Shown piece after piece: positions 35,429-47,888 of a DNA stretch of 64,000 bases. A model generated the notes under the pieces. The model did not search any database. It was not told where the DNA came from and saw only the letters and a list, made by a program, of their open reading frames with translations. The translations under genes and the position numbers were made by a program. Where the stretch lies: assembly GCA_954871525.1 (NCBI GenBank), contig OX940860.1, positions 55,850,724-55,914,723 of the forward strand, in the 5' to 3' direction. The stretch is from Parietaria judaica. Its lineage: Eukaryota; Streptophyta; Magnoliopsida; Rosales; Urticaceae. Within the stretch, counting starts at the first letter, position 1. Each line of letters starts with the position of its first letter.

Positions 35429-35687
35429 TAGAGCTGTGCATGGCGACGTCGCGACCCGTCGCGGCTTGGTCGCCGAAAATCGCCGGAAGACAAGTCGCGA
35501 TGCATCGTGACCGGCGAGCTCGTGATTCGGAGAGAGAGAGAGAGGCCGAGGTGGACGGAAATCGCGACGGTTGAAGCTAGTCGCGACTAATCGCAACTTT
35601 TGCCGCAAAATCGTGATGCGTCGCGAACCACGAGAAAACGTCGCGATGCGTCGCGAACCAGACTCACGACGTTTCTGTGCAGCTTTA
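35429..35687. mobile_element. Small non-autonomous hAT element (259 bp) with perfect 8-bp TSD
   Basis: Exact TSD CTGGCAAC at 35421-35428 and 35688-35695. It begins TAGAGCTGTGCA and ends TGCAGCTTTA, an imperfect terminal inverted repeat. The interior is filled with TCGCGA/GTCGCGA motifs and a GA-run, as in both ends of the 11.3-15.8 kb hAT element. That element is therefore the likely source or relative. Confidence 0.88.
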
Positions 35688-35778
35688 CTGGCAACAACAG
35701 AATGCCGCGTAACTCCCAAAGTGGAGTTGCGGGGATACCATCCGTGGGCTTATTATTGGAAGCTGGAACCAAAAACTA

Positions 35779-36026
35779 ATATTATTTACATATGTAAACT
35801 TAGTAAATGTATTCTTAAAACTATGTTGTTTTTGCCGACAAATCGGTTGCCGTTTTCGAGGATTATCGATGGAAAACTAATAAAACTATAGCTTATCGTT
35901 ACTGACAGTTATCAAGGATTATCGATGGATTATCGACACTTATCGAGGATTAATTATCGATGAAAAACCACTAAAAAAATATAGTTTTAAGAATATATTT
36001 ACTAAGTTTACATATGTAAATAATAT
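35779..36026. repeat. Foldback element with ~46-bp imperfect inverted arms
   Basis: Left arm 35779-35824 (starts ATATTATTTACATATGTAAA) pairs with 35981-36026. The spacer contains repeated GATTATCGATG motifs. MITE-like, with no clear TSD. Confidence 0.75.
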
Positions 36027-36479
36027 ATAGTCTCACTCTCACATATGTAAATACTCAAATAAAAGCATGTCATACTCAAATAAAATCATGTCATACTAAA
36101 ATAGTTTTTATTTATTATTTTTAACATTGAACGTATTTTTGCCGAAAATTATTGAAAAGTGCAATTTTTTTTAAAATACCTAATTTTTTGTTATTTTTAC
36201 ACTGTTTTACGGATAATCGATTGGCATGGAATATTTGCCGATGACTACCGGCAAGACGGATAATCGACGATTATCGAGGATAATCAAGAAAAATTAGAAC
36301 CTTTTATATATATTGTTATGTGCATTTTTAGTAACATATAAAAAATTGGGTCTCTTTTGGCAAAAGTCAAAGCCCACTAACAAAAGTTAAAGCCCATCAC
36401 CCAAGTCAAAGACCAGAGGCCGACGAACCAAGACATTGGCGAGGCCCGGAGTCAAAAAGACGAAGAAGACGAAGTCCTC

Positions 36480-36740
36480 GACAAGGCCGACGAGGCGACA
36501 AAGCCGACGAGGCGACAAGGCTGACGAGGTGACAAGCCGACGAGGCGACAAGGCTGACGAGGCGACAAGCCGACGAGCCAGCAAGCCCGACGAGGCAACG
36601 ACCCGACAAGACCGACGAGGCGACAGACCGACAAGGCCGACGAGGTGACGAGGCGACAAGGCCGACAAGGCGACAAGGCCAACGAGGCGACGAGCCGATA
36701 AGGCCGACGAGGCGACAAGGCGACAAGGCCGAAGAGGTGA
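36480..36740 (+). repeat. GCCGACGAGGCGACAAG minisatellite
   Basis: About fifteen degenerate 16-18 bp units on the + strand. It creates long arginine- or serine-rich frames on both strands that are not genes. A short second cluster occurs at about 36997-37040. Confidence 0.88.
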
Positions 36741-36776
36741 CAAGGTGACAAGCCTAACAAGCACCCTCGTCATAGC

Positions 36777-37283
36777 TTGACGAGGGCATAACTTGTAATT
36801 ATTCCACATGACGAGGAGATCTGAGATCACGAAGATCCCAGGGAAATCCTCCAGATTCCCCCAGACTCAACATACGAACTCGCAGACAACCAGAAGACAT
36901 CAAAGAGGCCGCGGCAACCCCCTGTAGCGGGAGGAAAATTCGCAGGCCCCTGGGGGGGAGGCTCCTATTTATAGGTAAAACAATTCCCTGAACCGACGAG
37001 GCCGACGAGGCGACAAGGCCGACGAGGCGACAAGGTGACAAGCCTGACAAGCACCCTCGCCATATCTTGACGAGGGCATAACTTGTAATTATTCCACACG
37101 ACGAGGAGATCCGAGATCACGAAGATCCCCGGGAAATCCTCCAGATTCCCCCGGACTCAACATACGAACTCGCAGACAACTAGAATACATCAAAGACGAA
37201 TAAAGAAGCACCGACGACCCCCTTGACAGGGCTAGGGGCCGCGGCAACCCCCCTGTAGCAGGAGGAAAATTCGCAGGCCCCGT
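36777..37283 (+). repeat. ~200-bp imperfect direct duplication
   Basis: 36777-36957 recurs at 37067-37283 (shared GGGCATAACTTGTAATTATT, AATTCGCAGGCCCC). The second copy has an extra ~30-bp insert. A TATA-like CTATTTATAGG lies after the first copy. Confidence 0.85.
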
Positions 37284-38099
37284 GAGGTGCAATTTCAGGA
37301 AATTGATTTTCCTATCTCGACAAGGTCGACAAGGAGCATCCCTTGTCAAGTCAAGGCGCCCTCGCCTACCCCGACAAGGTCGACAGAGAAGAAGCATCCC
37401 TCGTCGGGATAAGAACCTCGTCACAACGTGCTCGCCTACACTGACGAGGTCGACAAGGAACACTTCACGCCTGTAATACCCAGCCACCTGGCCAAGGGTC
37501 ACCCCCGCGCCGCCAACATCGGCACTTTTGACGAGTCAAACCACATCGTTAGTCACCCGTCGTTTATCACTAACCCCGAACTACGTGAGACCTGATTCTC
37601 TTAAACTGAGATACGTAGGCAGCCTCGCCCAACCATAAGCGACGGTGCACGGGCCCAATCTACCCTTTTTTGCAGGTATTCCCTCGCCGAAGGAGCTCGC
37701 CAAGGAAGGAAAAATCACGAAGAATTATCAAGACAGGAGTTCGCCCAGACGAAGATATCGCCAAGATGAGGACTCCGCCCAGACGAGGAGCTTCGCCGAG
37801 ACAAGTACTCCGCCCGGACGAAGAGCTTCGCCGTGATACGGACTTCGCAACCATGAGGGAAGTTCGACGAGGAACTTCGTCGTGATACGGACTTCGCCCC
37901 CACGAGGGATGTTCGCCGAGGATCGCCAAGGACAGCCCGTAGACTCATCCAAGACGAGGGATTCGCCTCCAGCTTTGACGATCATTAGTCAACCCGCGTT
38001 GACTCAGCATTCAATTATCCACGTGTTCAGCGGGTCGATCTCGGGACCCGAACCTTGGATCCGATTCTAAGTTAAAGCCATTTGTACGCATTAATATAT

Positions 38100-39566
38100 A
38101 TATATATATATATTAATATAAATTGGAAGTTGTCTTCAATGAGAAATTCACGTAATTAGGATTTGGATTTGAAGAATAAATACAGTATGTACGAAAGAGA
38201 GACTCGTGAAGGAAAATGGGTGTGTAGTAGTGTAGATTCCTTTTTGGTGACATATTAATAAAAACGCTACCTGCCATTTATAACTTTTTGTCGTTTCTAC
38301 TTATGTCAAACGACCTGGCCATTGTAGGGGTGGGATTGATTTCTTTGTCGTTTACATATATATATATTTATTTATTCAAGACTATGAAGCAGTTAAAAAT
38401 AAAATGGCTTGTATATAAATATATGCTAGGTCAGATGAGGGAATCTGAGTATTTAATTAGAGAAAGCTCTTAGGAAACTCACGGGAAGATTCTTCGCCCT
38501 CTTATTTGTTGCTTTGTTATTTTCTTAATCAATAAATTTATTTTATGTGAATATACTTATTTAGTAGAGATTGATTAATCGGTGATGTCCGAACTGATAT
38601 CGACGATCAACATAACACGAAATTCCCTCAAATAAGATCGAAATTGGTGAGAAATAAGATCGAAATTCGAAGAGCATAACATCAGAAAAAACAAAGATTA
38701 AGCGCAAAAAACACTGGAAATTTGTTAATACCATGAAAGACTGAAGTGGACTTTGTACTATCTTATGTGGGCTTACAGAATTTGGGCCCATTAATCATTT
38801 CAGGGAGTTAAGTCGAAATATCTCTTCTTATGTTAAAATGAGTAAAATTTAGTTGTACAAAGCAAGGTTCAGAATGCCGTTTTTACCGATAAATCGATTG
38901 TCCTTTTTGACGGATTTATCATTTGCTTACCGATTAATCGATGAAAAATACAAAGCTTTTTTTTGTTGCAAGATTAGAAGTTAAAATACAATTTTCTACT
39001 TGTAGGTTCAAAAGTCAAAATATCTCTTCCTTATGATTATTTTTTTCCGAAGCGGAAACTGGGGCTTTTTTTTTTACCCTAGCCGGTTCTAGTTGCGATT
39101 TCCAAATATTGACAAAAAAGTGATGTTTTCTGATGTGATATCTCAAAATCTCCCTACCTTTCAAAATTTTCGTCCAAAAAATAAAAATAGGTTAGACTTT
39201 AGAGTAGTTATTCGTTTATCGTCTCGTAAAATCATAATAAGTATTAATTAATCAATTAATTTACCAAACGCTAAGTTACTTACTATTTATTAAATCACTT
39301 TTAAATGTAATTTTAAAAACAACACACGAATGTTGTAATTTTGTAAGGCAAAATATCCAGTAACTTGTAATTTTGTTAGAGATATTTGGAATTTAAGTAC
39401 CTCTAAATCACACAAATGTTGCAACAAAGAGCTTTGATTCCATAAGTACCCAATTTGCCTATCTAGCGACTCTTAATCAAATGCCACGTGGAAGAATCAG
39501 GTGCTCTGACCATGCGCTACAACTTCATTTCTCGATGCCGCACATCTCCATTATTTTAGGCACCGT
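38100..39566. other. AT-rich intergenic DNA
   Basis: No supported gene. Scattered GATTAATCGATG-like motifs near 38880-38950 resemble the foldback spacer at 35.9 kb. Confidence 0.5.
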
Positions 39567-41100
39567 TGTGAGTATTTTTCGGATTATTAAAAATGTGGGC
39601 CCCTAAGGCGGAAGGCAAAGGCCCGTTAATAAAGTCAAGGCCCATCGGCCCAATTCCAAGCCCATCGGATAAGGCCGGGAAGTCAAGGCCCAACATAATT
39701 GGCTCCAAGACCCACCACGTGCCTGAAAAAAGGCCTTACGTGGCGATCTCGAAGCATTCTCTACTACCCCGCGTGGAACATGCAGCCTCACAAAGCCCTA
39801 TGCAAGTCTATGACAACCATAAAAGGCCATTGGCAACGTCCATGGACGTCAACGACCTTCTTTGGCAACGTCCACTGACGTCGATGACCTCCTTTGACAA
39901 TATTGACCTCATTTTGGCAAAGTCCACTGACACTGGCAACCTCCTTTGGCAATGTCGACCTTGCTTTGGCAACGTCCATTGACGTCAACGACCTCCTTTG
40001 GCAATGTCGACCTCTCTTTGGCAACGTCCAATGACGTCGATGACCTCATTTGGCAATGTTGACCTCATTTCGGCAACGTTCACTCACGCCGACAACCTCC
40101 CCTGGCAATATCAACCTTGCTTGATAACGTCCACTGACATCGATGACCTCCTTTAGCAATATCGATCTCAAGGCAACGTCCAGTGACGTTGGGGACCTCA
40201 TATGGAAACGTCGACCCTTCCTTGGAATCACCCACCGACATCGACGGTCTCATCTAGCAACGATAACCTCCTGTTTTCAAAGTCCAATGACAACGTCCTC
40301 ACCATGGCAAACTTCAGTGACAACGTCAACCTACATTGACCAAGCCGACAACGTCCAAGATAGACAAGCTCCTAGCGGCGATGTATTACATGTCGCCAAC
40401 GAGACCTACAAGATCAAACAAAAACACAACCCGAGCTTCTGAGGGCCTAAAGCCGTTTTAAAGACGTTGTAGGCCTCAAAACGGAAGCTCCAAAGGAAAT
40501 TAAGGCATCTGGGCGAACAAACTTGCCCACAAGTCCCCACACCGGGCAAGGAAGGTCGTCAAAACCGTACCTGAGGGGGGAGCTACGAATTTCTAAGGAA
40601 TTTGGGGAATTAATTAAATTAAATTCCCCCTAAAATAAGAAAAAGGGGTTAGGCTTTTTTCTATAAATATGAGTCTCATATAAACATTTTCCACATATTT
40701 TCCTTAGAGCTTTTCTCTCTAGATTCTCGCGAGAGAGGCACAACTCGAGCTCTCTTGCGAGGTAGAAAAATCGCCCTCCCCTCGGTCTATAAGGAATGTG
40801 GACCCACTGCCAGTCAAGGTTCTCGTCTGGGCTCACGTTTATTTCAAGATATTGTTCGTTAAGGACCTTGTTCTGGCAAATCTCTCTCCAAACATCGCCA
40901 TAACTTCGAGTTAGTAAGCGTCGTAGACCTGGTTCCCTACGACCTATCTCCGAAAGTCACCATCCTTCGAGTAAAGCACTCGGGCAAGGTTCAATCCTTC
41001 TTGACCCTCCTTTCTCAAAGATCACCAACTACACCAGTGCAATTCCATTATTTAGTTATGGACATCTTGTTTCTCTGTGCACGAGTTTCGTGCACAGGTA
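39567..41100 (+). mobile_element. LTR-type remnant, probably a solo LTR, with U3 minisatellite
   Basis: Starts TGTGAGTATTTTTCGG, similar to the 6344 LTR. An AAGGCCC-rich stretch, a 52-bp minisatellite, a TATA box (TTCTATAAATATG, about 40659-40671) and an R/U5-like CT-rich leader follow. The right border near 41100 is uncertain and no TSD was confirmed. Confidence 0.5.
39864..40280 (+). repeat. 52-bp tandem repeat, about eight units
   Basis: Each unit starts GGCAACGTCCACTGACGTCG or a variant and contains GACCTCCTTTGGCAATGTCG. The period is exactly 52 bp for the first units and decays to the right. Confidence 0.9.
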
Positions 41101-41455
41101 TTTATGTTACAACATATTTCATTTTATCAATACAATGAATCAATGATTATTGTGTTATCCTATAGCGTCTATTGAAAACGACATCGGAGTTTTCTTCACT
41201 AATACCCAGAAAGGCTGCCAAACGGAAACAAAAGTCCAACAAAACGACACGTCGGTTCTGAAATCCGTTGCAAGGAAAATGCAGTGCCATTAAACGTCGC
41301 GTCGTTTCTCTAAGCCCTAATGCTGAGTCTACGACACACCGTTTCTCGAATCCCTGACTACTCTACTCCAGTGCTGAAAATGCGCGCGTTTCAACAGAAT
41401 CGCGCGCAGAGAGCAAAAAAATTGGTAATGGCGGGCTTTCTTTTAAAACTCCTCA

Positions 41456-41466
41456 CTATATAAATA
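41456..41466 (+). promoter_or_regulatory. TATA box of the ARM/BTB gene
   Basis: CTATATAAATA lies about 75 bases before the ATG at 41536 and is followed by a CT-repeat leader (about 41470-41528), a common plant core-promoter/5' UTR arrangement. Confidence 0.65.
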
Positions 41467-41467
41467 A

Positions 41468-41498
<31 letters not shown>

Positions 41499-41535
41499 CA
41501 AACAGCATCGTCCCTCTCTCTCTCTCTCGCCGGCG

Positions 41536-44500
41536 ATGGATCGGAAGCAGAGCGAAGCCGTCGCGGCCACCGCGAAGCGAAGCCTGAAGCGGAAGCTCGA
41601 CCAAGACTTCCAAGAAAGCGGCGATGACCACTGCGAATCCGATTGCAAGATCCCCTCCCTCGCCAGGCCGGAGGACCACCGCCGGATCCTCTGCGCCGAC
41701 GTCCGATCCTGCCTCGAGGTTCTCGAATCCGCCTCCGGCTGCGCCGAAAACCGCGAAGCCGCCAAGAGAGCCATGGACTCGCTCTGCGAGCTTGCCAAGA
41801 ACGGTACTGGCTCGATTTTGGAAGTGTTGCGTGTTTTCTTATCCATGCGTGTTTTGATTGCGTTTTCGGCGCGGTTTGTGCAGAGGAGCTGGTGGATGTG
41901 ATCGTCGACTGTGGAGCGATTCCGATGCTGGTTAAGCACCTTTGCGCGCATGTGGTGGACGGCGCGGCTAGGCCGAGCGAGCACGAGGTGGAGAAAGGAT
42001 GTGCCTACGCGCTAGGGCTTCTAGCTGTGAAAGTAAGCTCAATTGGTTTGCATTACTGGCTTGTAGGCTTTGAGGATTAGAAAAATGATCAGTATTAGTG
42101 TATTGTAAGCTGTTAGGTTTAGTGTCTTTCAGATTTTAATATTTCGAAATTTATTAGTAGTAGCCATAAGCTTTGACGATTTGGAAAATGATTAGTATTA
42201 GTGTCTAATAGGCTTTTTCTATTTGTAAGCTGATTAGTATTAGTATATTGTAAGCTTTGACAATTTGGAAATTGATTAGTATTAGAGCTCGTCTCGAATT
42301 GACTGGAATCTTTTCGTTGCCAAACAGCCTGAGTATCAACAGCGTATTGTGGATGCTGGGGCTTTATCGCCTATCGTTGCTTTGCTGAAGAGGCACAAGA
42401 ATGGCATTGCCTCTCGACCGCTGAGTGTTGTTATCAGGCGAGCAGCTGATGCAATCACCAATCTCGCTCATGAAAATAGCAGAGTAAAGATCCTTGTCAG
42501 GTTTGATTTCTGATTTTCTCACCATAGAACCACTTTTGAGTGATGATTTTGGCAAAGTAGTTACGGTTTTTGAATTGTAGGTTGGGAGGTGGTATTCGTC
42601 CGCTTGTTGAGCTTTTAAGCTTCTCGGACGCAAAGGTTCAGAAAGCTGTAGCGGCTGCACTACGCACTCTTGCGTTCAAGAACGATGAAAACAAAAAGCA
42701 GGTAAAAAATACTATCATGCTTTTACATTTTCGAAACTGTATACAATTACATTTTGTAACACGAGGTTTAAATTTGCAGATTGTTGACTGTAACGCGTTA
42801 CCAACTCTCGTTCTGATGCTTCAGTCTGAGGATGCTGCTATTCATTATGAAGCGGTTCGATCCGATCCTTGCAATTTTCATTTCCCACGCTAAATTTAAA
42901 TTATATTATTCTTTCTGAACTGAAGACTAGATTTTTTGCAGGTTGGTGTTATTGGTAATCTTGTCCACTCATCCCCAAACATTAAGAAAGAAGTTCTCCA
43001 AGCTGGGGCTCTACAACCTGTTATCGGTCTGTTACGGTGTGTGCTCAAACTTTAATTCTATTAATTGATACCCGAGACAGATGTGTATTCAGATGGTATT
43101 TGTGTGAAGACTTATGTATCTTCTTAAGGAATGACATTGATAATTTTTTTTTTTACAGATCTTGCTGTCCGGACAGCCAAAGGGAAGCCGCTTTATTACT
43201 CGGTCAATTTGCTGCTGCTGATTCTGATTGCAAGGTGGGCAAACGTTTTGGTTTTAGCTCATTTTTTCTGCTCTAATGATTTGTCTTTCTATTGATTATT
43301 CGTAAGATTTATGTCGATGATCTTATTATCAAAATTTGTCCATACAGGTCCACATTGTACAAAGGGGAGCCATTGGGCCATTGCTTGAGTTGCTTGAGTC
43401 TTCAGATTCACAAATTAAGGAGATGTCAGCTTTTGCAATTGGGAGGTTGGCACAGGTTATCTTTCATTCACTCTCTTAAGGCATTATTACACTGCTGAAT
43501 TTTAGATCATTATGTTTTAAAAAAGAAACAAAGATTTTATTGATAAATAAGAGGAGGTTATTGTGCACGGACAAAGAGTGGTTTAAGATCAGCTGGCCCA
43601 CAAGCCGGCCTGGCCGTCTAAACCTAAACTCAACCCGAAAGAATTTGAAAAACAAGAAGAAGGCTGCTCGTTAAAGAGAGCCAGCCCAATCTCTCGAAAG
43701 ATCTGTGAGAGAACACATCAAAAACTCATTGCAGTATTTTAAAATCATTAATCTTCATACACTGATTTCAGAAGTAAGGTTTTAGCTCTGTCAATTGTTT
43801 AACATTTGGACACAGTACAGTACATGTTTTCAGCTGGATGTGGCTGTTATAATTGTCCGCCACGAGTTTATTTAACAAGGATATGTTCTTAGTGTTACTT
43901 ATATGATCGTATTATAATAATATTTTTGTAAAAAATTTACAAAAAGACGGATTTGATAAATGATTTGTGTCTTTAGGATACACACAACCAAGCTGGCATT
44001 GCCCATAATGGTGGTATAGTGCCTCTCATGAAGCTGCTTGATTCGAAAAATGGATCTCTGCAACACAATGCTGCATTCGCATTATTTGGTCTGGCCGACA
44101 ATGAGGTAAATCCTGTCGTTCTCGTTTCTGCAATCAAGCGGTGAAACTGCTACCGTTAACCATTTTCCGTGAGATATTCCATTTCTTAGAAGAAGAAAAA
44201 AATGCTTCTGTTTTGTGTATGTTAATAATCAGTTTTTCCTGTAACCGATTTTCAAATAGTTTATCGGTTGCCTTGAAGGATAAAAACTAGATTATTGTGG
44301 TAACCGGTTTTCGGTATAAAAGTTTTACCACTACACAATTCCTGTTAGTACACAAATTTTTATGCTACCAATTGCTAATTATTGCTATATTGGGACTCGC
44401 TCGTGTAGGATAATGCTGCCGAGTTTGTTAAGTTTGGATGTGTTCAAAAACTTCTAGATGGTGAATTTATCGTTCAAGTAAGTTTTTCCTCTTTAAACTT

Positions 44501-44694
44501 CATTTATAGCCTTTTTTAATTTCGAAACACGTGGTATTTTTCTTTCTTTTCTAGTTGCCTAAAGCATTGTTACCATTTTTTTTTCTTCCATTGTAGCCGA
44601 CCAAAGATTGTGTAGCAAAGACACTGAGAAGATTAGAAGATAAGATCAATGGAAGAGTAAGTTGCCATTTCCTTTGGTATTTTGCACGTATCAT

Positions 44695-44734
<40 letters not shown>

Positions 44735-45446
44735 TTTAGGAATTTAAACCGTAATCTTGTATCTGAGATATTAAAATTAATTTGGTTTTTCATTTGACAG
44801 GTATTGAGCTATCTGCTATATCTGATGCGAGTTGGTGATAGGGCGGTTCAGAGACGAGTGGCTTTGGCTCTTGCTCATCTTTGTTCCCCTGCTCATCGCA
44901 AGAATGTATTCATCGATAACAATGGTACGATATTTTTAATCTTCTATAGGCGGAGGAAGGGAAAAATGGGGAATTAGGCTTTATGTTTACGTCGTTAAGT
45001 GTCATTAACATATTAAGTAATTTTACACAAACCTAATATAGATGCGATGGCTCGTGTCACCCCAAATTATGAGAAAAATTTGTATATATTATTAGATGTT
45101 TATTATTTATTATTATCCATTCCCTAGTTCAAAACTTAACCCCTAATAGTGGCTAGGGGTTAAGTTTTGTTTTAGCTTTTGTATTTTTTATTCGGTTTAT
45201 TCCGTGATTAAAGAGGTTTCATCGCTTTCGTGAATTCCCGTTTAGCAATGAGAGAAGCCTTTTGTTGTTGCAGGTTTAGAGCTTCTGATTGAGCTTCTTG
45301 ATTGTTCAAGCGTGAAGCTAAAGAAGGATGCTTCGTTGGCGTTACACAAGGTGGCAACAAGAGCTACATCTATATCTCCCGTCGAAGGCGAAGCAGCTCC
45401 GGCCTCGCCAACTCCACAGGTTTTCACCACCACAATGCTCTCTTAG

Positions 45447-45480
<34 letters not shown>

Positions 45481-47888
45481 TAAATAATCTGAATTTTTTC
45501 TAAATGCTTGTCTATATTTTTCAATCTAAAAAATATGGACACGCGTATACTTTGAGTTGGATATTCTTTCGTTGACTTAAAACAATGGTTTCAGGTGTAC
45601 TTGGGGGAGCAATATGTAAATAATCCCACTCTTTCTGACGTCACCTTCTTAGTCGAAGGTAGAAGCTTACACCTTTTGGCTTTTGCTATTTCTTCTTCAA
45701 CAAATGATATTCTTGCGTTGAAAAGAATCTGATGTAATTTGCACATTATTTATGTATTTAAATAGGTAAACGGTTCTACGCTCACAGAATATGCCTGCTG
45801 GCTTCTTCAGACACATTCCGTGCAATGTTCGATGGTGGTTATAGGGTCAGTATTTCCACTTTTTCTTTATTTTAATCTCTCCCAACTTCTATCATTCATA
45901 ATTTCACATTTAGTTTCGGCAAAATTTTAATTAGCGTCCGATGTTAACGGTATTTTTGTCATTTCATTAACCACAATCTCTCTGTATAAATAGAGTTTTA
46001 CAAGTTTATATCTAAGATCGTGTTAATTTATGTATTCATGTTGCGATAATATAGGGGGAAAAAAGATATACAAAAATTACCTCTAAAAATATGCAAATGA
46101 TGTTGATTTCGTCAAAGTAAAACACGAGTAAAATCTTGTGTCAAAAAAGTAGAGATTAAGGGGTATTGGCCCTCAACCTTACCTTTTTGAGGGTTTTTGT
46201 GCAAACAACTCCTTAAATGACTACATTTTTACTATGATCTCTATAATATTGCTCTGTTATACACCTCGCATCACTATAAGTGTAGAAAGGAGAATTCGGG
46301 GACTCCATGTACCTAATATGTCCTTGTCTGTCTTCATGTTATTAGGGTCATTTCTGTCTATTAACAAGAATTATATTATTAGGGTCATTCTAATAATCCT
46401 AGTTGAATTTTGCTATTGAACATTCTCGGAAGAGTTTGCCTTGTTGTAGAAACAAAGACACTTCGTTGGTTGTTTTGCGATAGAGTACTCGGGAATTCAT
46501 CACATCGGGGAATTCTTGTTAGCTTATTCGCTATTTAAAACGGTTTTGCAGGAGAGGGACGCCAAAGATGTAGAGATTCCAAACATAAAATGGGAAGTTT
46601 TTGAGCTGATGATGAGGTATATTTAATTAATCCCTATCACCATTCTAGGTGAATTTAAAGATATATATATTTTAATTGATTTACCATTTTTGGCTCCAGA
46701 TTTATATACACAGGATCTGTAAATGTGGACTTGGAAATTGCTCAGGACGTGCTCAGAGCTGCAGATCAGTATCTCCTTGAAGGTCTCAAGCGTCTCTGCG
46801 AGTATACTATTGCTCAGGTCCGCTTTTTTTTATTTTTTATTTATTAGTGGAATTTCCATAAATTAATATAGTTGGGATTTGAAAATTTTATTATATTATA
46901 TTATCGAGCTTATTAAATTTATAGAGTAATAATTATTTAGTATTGATTAGAATCGAGATAGTATTATATAATAAGTTTCTTCTACATCAATTTCTTCTTT
47001 AATCATTAAAAAAATCGATAAATGCACTAAGGTGTACATTTATGACGACTTTATCCCTAGGGGTCATAATCTTTTTACTGTTTTCTGATACAAAACAAAC
47101 ATAAGGGACACGATTTTCATAAGCACAAGCTTTTATTAGTCTTTAATTAATCATATATATGTGTTGTTCTGTTATCAGGATATTAATGTAGAAAATGTGT
47201 CGCTTATGTACGAGCTATCGGAAGCTTACAACGCTATCTCCTTACGACAAGCCTGTATTCTCTTCATACTGGACCAATTTGACCAGCTCATCACCCGATC
47301 TTGGTACGTCTCGTTTTCTCACCTCACTTTAACTGTGCGAAATTCGGTGCGGTTTTTTTACAACTTCAGTGTCGAATTCTGCATTCTGATTTTTAAGGAT
47401 GCGGTGTAATTTTAGACTTTTAGTGCCATTTACTCATGTGTATTGATTTATAAAATATCAATATAAAACTGAAATTAATATCTTCAAAATTCAGAGATAA
47501 AAAAAAATACTAAAAATAATATCAGTATCAGTATTTATCGTATTAGCATTATGATATATAGTAAGTAGTCTTTATTTAGAACTTTTAAGCCTTGCGTCAC
47601 TTTAAAAAAATGTAAAATTGTTGGTACCCTTACTAATGTAGTAGTTGATAAATAAAACCGCAAAGGGTTAATTTTAATTTAACTGCATTTATTCTATTGG
47701 TTTGAAGTAAACGATTTTTTATTTATTTTATCAGTCTTGGTTGATAAAAAAATTTCGACACTAAATTTGCTCGCGACTAAAGATTATAATGAAATATACG
47801 CAGGTATTCTTTGATTCAACACGTGATTCCGGAGATTCGAAGACTGTTTACGGATGCACTGACAAGGCCTGTCCGTCATGAATCGTGA
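41536..47888 (+). CDS. ARIA/ABAP1: Armadillo-repeat/BTB domain protein (ARIA/ABAP1 family), 19 exons
   Basis: Spliced 709-aa protein. Exons: 41536-41803, 41884-42032, 42328-42500, 42581-42701, 42780-42854, 42942-43036, 43159-43234, 43348-43455, 43977-44105, 44409-44477, 44597-44656, 44801-44924, 45274-45419, 45595-45658, 45766-45845, 46552-46616, 46700-46817, 47179-47303, 47804-47888. All introns are GT-AG and phases match throughout. A basic N-terminus (SLKRKLDQ) precedes armadillo repeats (about 95-530; motifs such as GALQPVIGLL, QREAALLLGQFA). A C-terminal BTB domain (about 540-650: LSDVTFLVEGK, FYAHRICLLASSD) and a BACK-like tail follow. In Arabidopsis these proteins bind the ABA-response factor ABF2 (ARIA) or restrain DNA-replication licensing (ABAP1). 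BTB proteins often serve as CUL3 ligase adaptors. I cannot separate ARIA from ABAP1 orthology by reading. Confidence 0.93.
43510..43720 (-). mobile_element. Possible LINE/SINE 3' remnant in intron 8 of the ARM/BTB gene
   Basis: On the minus strand a GC-richer ~200-bp segment ends in TTATCAATAAAATCTTTG and a T-rich tail, typical of plant retroposon 3' ends. The intron is the gene's second longest. Short, no domains. Confidence 0.35.

Larger units (their letters stand above)
36314..38094 (+). mobile_element. Minisatellite-rich LTR-type element without coding capacity
   Basis: Starts TGTTATGTGCATTTT, resembling the 6344 element, and ends GTACGCATTAA. Flanked by TATAT at 36309-36313 and 38095-38099. 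It contains a CGACGAGGCGACAAGGC array and a duplicated ~200-bp block. A segment near 37560-37620 (GAGATACGTAGGCAGCC) is typical of the 3' internal region of Tat-type Gypsy elements. Probably a heavily deleted, partly duplicated copy; the LTR/internal partition is unclear. Confidence 0.55.

Noticed and set aside
36387..37985. Many arginine-, serine- or proline-rich frames
   Set aside because: Artefacts of the GCCGACGAGGCGACAAG minisatellite and its duplicated neighbourhood.
39567..41342. Right border of the 39.6-kb LTR at 41337 using ACCGT as TSD
   Set aside because: The candidate end does not finish in CA, and the last 200 bp look like host promoter DNA; the match is probably chance.
41391..41984. 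197-codon minus-strand frame over exons 1-2 of the ARM/BTB gene
   Set aside because: Shadow of the real coding strand; includes CT-repeat translation.
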